64,000 nt of DNA from an uncultured Caldisericota bacterium (GTDB taxonomy: Bacteria; Caldisericota; Caldisericia; Cryosericales; Cryosericaceae): assembly GCA_903871855.1 (NCBI GenBank), contig CAIQIK010000042.1:1-64000 (forward strand), read 5' to 3'. Below are positions 60,251-64,000 of this stretch, piece after piece. Position numbers and translations under genes: made by a program. Within the stretch, counting starts at the first letter, position 1. Every line of letters starts with the position of its first letter. The notes beneath the pieces were generated by a model that worked only from the letters and a program-made list of their open reading frames with translations, did no database searches and had not been told where the DNA came from.

Positions 60251-63091
60251 GTGAACTACCGCACCTCACGTAAACTCGTCGGCCTTCTCGTGGCCGTTGC
60301 ATGTTGCTTCAGCAGTGTTGTTTCTGTACGCGCTCAGACCATTCCGAGCATTACCATCACTTCGTCTTCGACTGCCGCTGGAGCGACCAACGTTTCATAT
60401 ACGTTTGCATTCTCCTTGCCCGGTGGACTTGCCGCCAATGAGGCTGTCACTATCACCTTCCCCGCCGGATTTGATGTCAGCCATGTGACACAGAGCACCG
60501 TTACCTGCTATGGCGGCCAATACTGGAGCGGCAGCGTGGACAGTGTCAATGTCTCCGGACAGAACGTCATCGTCAGTGCATCGTCCGGATTCGCCAACTA
60601 CGAACCAATCACGATTACCTTGCTGGCCGCCGGCCAGATTGCCAATCCATCGATTGCCAGCGTCTACTCTTTGTCAGTGTCGAGTCCTCGCGACACCGGT
60701 TCTGCGTCGGTCACGATCGGCACAGGCGGTGGCTCAGGTGGGCAGACAGGTACGGGCGGCGTCACCGGCGTGTCGGCCATTGTCGATTCGGCGAATGCCG
60801 GCAAAGCTGCGGGCTGCAGTGTGAGTTTCCAGGTCAGCACGGATGGCGCACTCGTTGGGCCAGTTGACTATGTCGATGTCCAATTTCCTGCCGGAACGAC
60901 GGTCCCTGCAACGATCCCCGCAGGTTCCATTCTGCTGAACCTGGCCGCGGTTACCAGTATACAAGTGTCCGGAACACGCCTCCGGCTGAGCGTCCCCGAG
61001 TCGCGGTTTATCGCCGGCGGTGCCCAGTGCACCGTCATTATCCAGCAGTCTGCAGGCATCCTGCATCCGGAGATCCCGGGAACGTACGTTCTTCAGGTGG
61101 CGACCAGCAAGCAGCCCAACTACTCTTCTTCCAACGGCTACCTTGTCGTCGGCACGGCCATTCTCAATCCGTCGATCGTGGTAGACCCCGCCCGTCAGGG
61201 CATGGCGGCCCAGTACCAACTTACCTTCACGTCGTCTCTGTCAGGGCCCATCACCGCGGGTACCGGGCGCATCACCGTTGAGTTCCCCGCCGGCACGACC
61301 ATTCCTGCCTCGCTGCCCGCCGGTGGCGTCCGTGTCAACGACGTACCTGCCCTGAGTGTTGTGGCTGTTGCTACCAACAAGATTGCCATTAATGTCCCCA
61401 CTGCTATTGCAGGGGGTTCGACTATTCGCGTCGTCTTTGGCATTGAGCTCGGTATTCGCAATCCATCGATGGTAGGAACGTATCAGCTGGGCATCAACAC
61501 GTCTGGTGATGCCACTCCCGTGCCTGTCTCGTACAGTGTCAGCTCGTCCCAGATAGGCGCCGTGACCGCGCAGGTCAGCAACGGCGCAGCGGGACAGGTG
61601 ACCGGGTACACCATATCGTTCACAACGGGCCCGGGCGGTGCTCTGGCTGCCGGCATCGACCGCATCAACGTCGAATTCCCTGCGGGCACGACGATCCCGA
61701 CCTCACTTTTGGCTTCATCTGTCACTGTGAACGGAGCGCCGTCGACGCTGGTTACGACGGCCGGCATGATCGCCAGCGTGACAGTTCCCGCTTCGATCGG
61801 AGCAAACACCTCGGTTTTGCTGGTTGTCACACAAACGGCAGGTATCATGAACCCAGTCACGGGTGGCACCTACACCCTGCGAGTCAGCACCAGCAGCGAG
61901 ACGATTGCCGTGACCAGCACTGGTTATGCGGTCTCATCTCTGCCCGTCGTTCGGGCGACTGTGACACCCGGGGCACCGGACGGCCAGCATGGCTATTACC
62001 GTAGCAAACCGACCATCACGCTGACGGCACAGAGTGCAGTGGATGCACAGCCGGTCATCTCGTACCACTTCGACACCAACCCTGACAGTGTCTACGGCGG
62101 GCAGGCGCTCACGGCATTAGAGGGGACGCATACGCTGACCTTCTATGCGACTGACCGCCTGGGCAGCCGATCCGAGATCGGCACGCTGACCATCGCTGTC
62201 GATTCCATTGCCCCGGTCATTGCCCTGACCTCGCCCAGGGACGGAGAGGTGCTCAACAGCACCTCCTTTGTCGTGCAGGGGACCGTGGACGTTGGCAGCA
62301 CGCTCCAGGTCAACGGCCAGAACGTGACCGTCGATGCGACAGGCGCATTCGCGGCACCCATGACGATCCAGGGGACATCGGCGACCGTGGTCATGGATGC
62401 GACTGACGTCGCCGGCAATACGGCACACAAGACGGTGTCGGTCAGCGTCGACAAGACGCCGCCGGCCTTGACCGTGTCCCAGCCGGTCAACTTCCAGAAG
62501 ATCCAGCGCCTGCCCATCGTTGTCATGGGCAAGACCGAGGCCGGCGCGGCTGTGACCGTCCAAGGCAGTGTTGCAACAGTGCTGGCGGACGGTTCGTTCG
62601 AGTATTCCATTGCCAGTGCCGCGGATGGTCCGCTGACCATCGCGGTCGTTGCGCGCGATGCTGCGGGCAACGCAACGACGCGCACGATCGTCATCAGCGT
62701 CCTGAGCACCAAGCTGATCCAGATGCAGGTGGGCGCCAAAGCCGCATTGGTCAATGGTCAGTCAGTCAACCTGCAGACTGCGCCGCTCATCCGCAACGGG
62801 ACGACGCTGGTACCCCTGCGCTTCATTGCCGAGACGTTTGGCATCAGCCCCGTGTGGGATGGTGTCTTCCAGATCATCGACCTGCCCCTTGGCACCCGCA
62901 CGGTCCGCCTGCAGGTGGGTCAGCGGTTCGCTGCAGTCGACGGCAAGCGGGTGAGCCTGGATGCTGCCCCTGTCATCCTGGGTGGTGTCACCATGGTCCC
63001 GCTGCGGTTTATCACCGATACGCTCGGAGCCGATACGCAGTGGGAGGCCGCCACGCGCACCATCATCATTGTCTACCCCAGGGCATCGTGA
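60251..63091 (+). CDS. Secreted repeat-module surface protein with stalk domain
   Basis: Protein of 946 residues. The GTG start follows CAGGAGGTACAGGA and gives a signal peptide (VNYRTSRKLVGLLVAVACCFSSVV). Four modules of about 120 residues follow, each with the pattern VxFPAGTTIPxSL, a short VxVNG strand, then GIxNPxxxGTYxLxVxTS. A segment like OmpL47-type beta domains (ITLTAQSAVDAQPVISYHFD) and two Ig-like domains lead to a stalk domain (LVNGQSVNLQTAPLIRNGTTLVPLRFIAETFG). The gene downstream carries the same module, so the two are tandem relatives. No enzyme motif is visible. The protein is probably displayed on the surface. The ending IIIVYPRAS differs from the YWP tail of other family members. 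Confidence 0.87.
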   Translation: MNYRTSRKLVGLLVAVACCFSSVVSVRAQTIPSITITSSSTAAGATNVSYTFAFSLPGGLAANEAVTITFPAGFDVSHVTQSTVTCYGGQYWSGSVDSVNVSGQNVIVSASSGFANYEPITITLLAAGQIANPSIASVYSLSVSSPRDTGSASVTIGTGGGSGGQTGTGGVTGVSAIVDSANAGKAAGCSVSFQVSTDGALVGPVDYVDVQFPAGTTVPATIPAGSILLNLAAVTSIQVSGTRLRLSVPESRFIAGGAQCTVIIQQSAGILHPEIPGTYVLQVATSKQPNYSSSNGYLVVGTAILNPSIVVDPARQGMAAQYQLTFTSSLSGPITAGTGRITVEFPAGTTIPASLPAGGVRVNDVPALSVVAVATNKIAINVPTAIAGGSTIRVVFGIELGIRNPSMVGTYQLGINTSGDATPVPVSYSVSSSQIGAVTAQVSNGAAGQVTGYTISFTTGPGGALAAGIDRINVEFPAGTTIPTSLLASSVTVNGAPSTLVTTAGMIASVTVPASIGANTSVLLVVTQTAGIMNPVTGGTYTLRVSTSSETIAVTSTGYAVSSLPVVRATVTPGAPDGQHGYYRSKPTITLTAQSAVDAQPVISYHFDTNPDSVYGGQALTALEGTHTLTFYATDRLGSRSEIGTLTIAVDSIAPVIALTSPRDGEVLNSTSFVVQGTVDVGSTLQVNGQNVTVDATGAFAAPMTIQGTSATVVMDATDVAGNTAHKTVSVSVDKTPPALTVSQPVNFQKIQRLPIVVMGKTEAGAAVTVQGSVATVLADGSFEYSIASAADGPLTIAVVARDAAGNATTRTIVISVLSTKLIQMQVGAKAALVNGQSVNLQTAPLIRNGTTLVPLRFIAETFGISPVWDGVFQIIDLPLGTRTVRLQVGQRFAAVDGKRVSLDAAPVILGGVTMVPLRFITDTLGADTQWEAATRTIIIVYPRAS

Positions 63092-63118
63092 CATGAGATG
63101 CTCCTGCAAGGAGTCCGC

Positions 63119-64000
63119 GTGAACCGACATCTTTGGTTGCGCTGCCTCGCATGTGCCGTGCTGGTCACCATGTTTGCATGTGCCGGTACAGTGCCTGCCA
63201 GGGCAGAACAAGTACTGTGCTCGGTGACACCTGCGCCCGTGACTGCCAGTACCCCGGCTGCATATACCGTACGCATCTCGACCAACCCATATGACCGCGT
63301 TGACCAGCTGCGCATCACGTTTCCGTTCGACACCGGGTTCACGATGGGGTCTTTTGCCCCATCGATGGTTGTCGTCAACGGCGTCCAGAGCCGTGGGGGT
63401 CAGATTCAGAAGCTGGCAACGACGAACCAGATCCAGATGGACATCCTGCTGTCGACACGGCTGTCTGCGGGTACTCCACTGACCATTGTCATCGCCCGTG
63501 ATGTGGGCATCCTGAACCCGCTGTCGCCGCGTTCGTGTTATCGGCTGATGGTCAGCTTCTTCTGCGACGGCAGAGAATTCGACGGAGTTGAGTCGGACCT
63601 CTATGCGATTACGCCATCGGCCATTGGGTCTGTCACTGCCGCTATCGATCCCGTCGTGGCGGGCGCCGCTGCCGACGTCGTCGTCAGCTTTCAAACTGGG
63701 TCCAACGGGCGACTGATGGCAGGCCAGGATAGCGTCAACATCTCTTTCCCGCTTGGCTTCAATGTTCCACAGTCGTTTGGTCTAGCCGACGTAACGCTCA
63801 ACGGTGTCTCCTGTGACGGCAGGTTCTTTCGCGACAACGCCAGTCCAAACACCGTCCTTGTGTACGTCCCGGTCGACATTCCGGCCCGCTCACTCGTTAT
63901 CGTTCGCATCCCTGCCAAGGCAGGCATCAAGAACCCGGCTGTCGCTGGTCCTGTCGTCCTCAGCGTCTACACAACTGCCGAAGTGACTCCTATCGACACA
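63119..64000 (+). CDS. Secreted repeat-module surface protein (cut by window end)
   Basis: The 294 visible codons start at GTG after AAGGAGTCCGC, 27 bases after the previous stop. A signal peptide (LWLRCLACAVLVTMFACAG, cleaved near PARA) is followed by at least two modules similar to those of the upstream protein: VRISTNPYDRVDQLRITFPFDTGF, GILNPLSPRSCYRLMVSF, and then SVNISFPLGFNVPQSFGLADV with GIKNPAVAGPVVLSV. The tight spacing and shared modules indicate a tandem operon. The C-terminus, where a stalk domain would be expected, lies beyond the window. Confidence 0.85.
   Translation, partial: MNRHLWLRCLACAVLVTMFACAGTVPARAEQVLCSVTPAPVTASTPAAYTVRISTNPYDRVDQLRITFPFDTGFTMGSFAPSMVVVNGVQSRGGQIQKLATTNQIQMDILLSTRLSAGTPLTIVIARDVGILNPLSPRSCYRLMVSFFCDGREFDGVESDLYAITPSAIGSVTAAIDPVVAGAAADVVVSFQTGSNGRLMAGQDSVNISFPLGFNVPQSFGLADVTLNGVSCDGRFFRDNASPNTVLVYVPVDIPARSLVIVRIPAKAGIKNPAVAGPVVLSVYTTAEVTPIDT

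Noticed and set aside
1-64000. tRNA and rRNA genes
   Set aside because: No T-loop GTTCRA-type block in a cloverleaf context and no rRNA-like conserved stretch were found on reading both strands. A covariance search would be decisive.

Overview
The window is a dense bacterial chromosome segment of roughly 58-60% GC by eye (not computed). Genes mostly have clear AGGAGG-type ribosome binding sites and ATG or GTG starts. No rRNA, tRNA, CRISPR array, phage or intact transposase was seen. The lineage cannot be fixed from the sequence alone. The many secreted proteins with copper-amine-oxidase-N-like 'stalk' domains, a cysteine-rich S-layer-like protein and amino-acid/C1 catabolism suggest an uncultured anaerobe, possibly near Caldisericota/Cryosericota. 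That placement is a guess.

Layout. 1-13 kb: a two-component system whose kinase has three stacked sensor modules, a YgjP-type metallopeptidase, an acetyltransferase, a flavodoxin, a SagB-type nitroreductase, a BNR-repeat protein, a HutD-like protein, an alpha/beta hydrolase and small envelope/PAS proteins. 13-16.2 kb: a lower-GC patch with an SdpI-like membrane protein and a two-gene ABC exporter, the exporter being bracketed by ~130-bp repeats. 16-21 kb: a superfamily 1 helicase, a MITE-like element, a PII-like protein, an unknown protein and about 1.1 kb without a gene. 21.5-25 kb: a large secreted leucine-rich-repeat protein. 25-27.5 kb: pseudouridine degradation (psuK, psuG) behind an HD-GYP gene. 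27.7-34.7 kb: clpB and uvrA, separated by a diguanylate cyclase that sits between two copies of the uvrA promoter and start region. 35-44 kb: three secreted proteins, including a subtilase and a protein with an inactivated trypsin-like domain. 44.4-50.9 kb: a five-step metabolic run of six genes (ftcD, hutI, gcvT, aminotransferase, split transketolase). 51.3-64 kb: a thioredoxin / CcdA-like / surface-protein operon, then a 1343-residue cysteine-rich surface protein and two repeat-rich surface proteins, the last cut by the window end.

How the genes work together. Histidine degradation (HutI, FtcD, perhaps HutD) makes glutamate and formimino-tetrahydrofolate. GcvT adds glycine cleavage to the same folate pool, and the aminotransferase and transketolase link it to central carbon. 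At least seven secreted proteins share a stalk domain, most of them ending in a short aromatic-proline tail, so they look like one surface family with a common way of being exported or attached. The thiol redox operon lies immediately upstream of a surface protein with about 22 cysteines, suggesting extracellular disulfide management.

Non-coding content is rich: a 70-110 bp palindromic repeat family at six places, a 183-bp element with perfect 20-bp ends, two further small repeats, several strong intrinsic terminators, and a nested palindrome (TGTGAA / GTACCWGGTAC / TCACAATTC) seen three times, including upstream of uvrA. No single locus is a clearly new system. The best candidates are the nested palindrome and duplicated uvrA start, the surface stalk-protein/redox locus, and the repeat-bounded SdpI-ABC patch.
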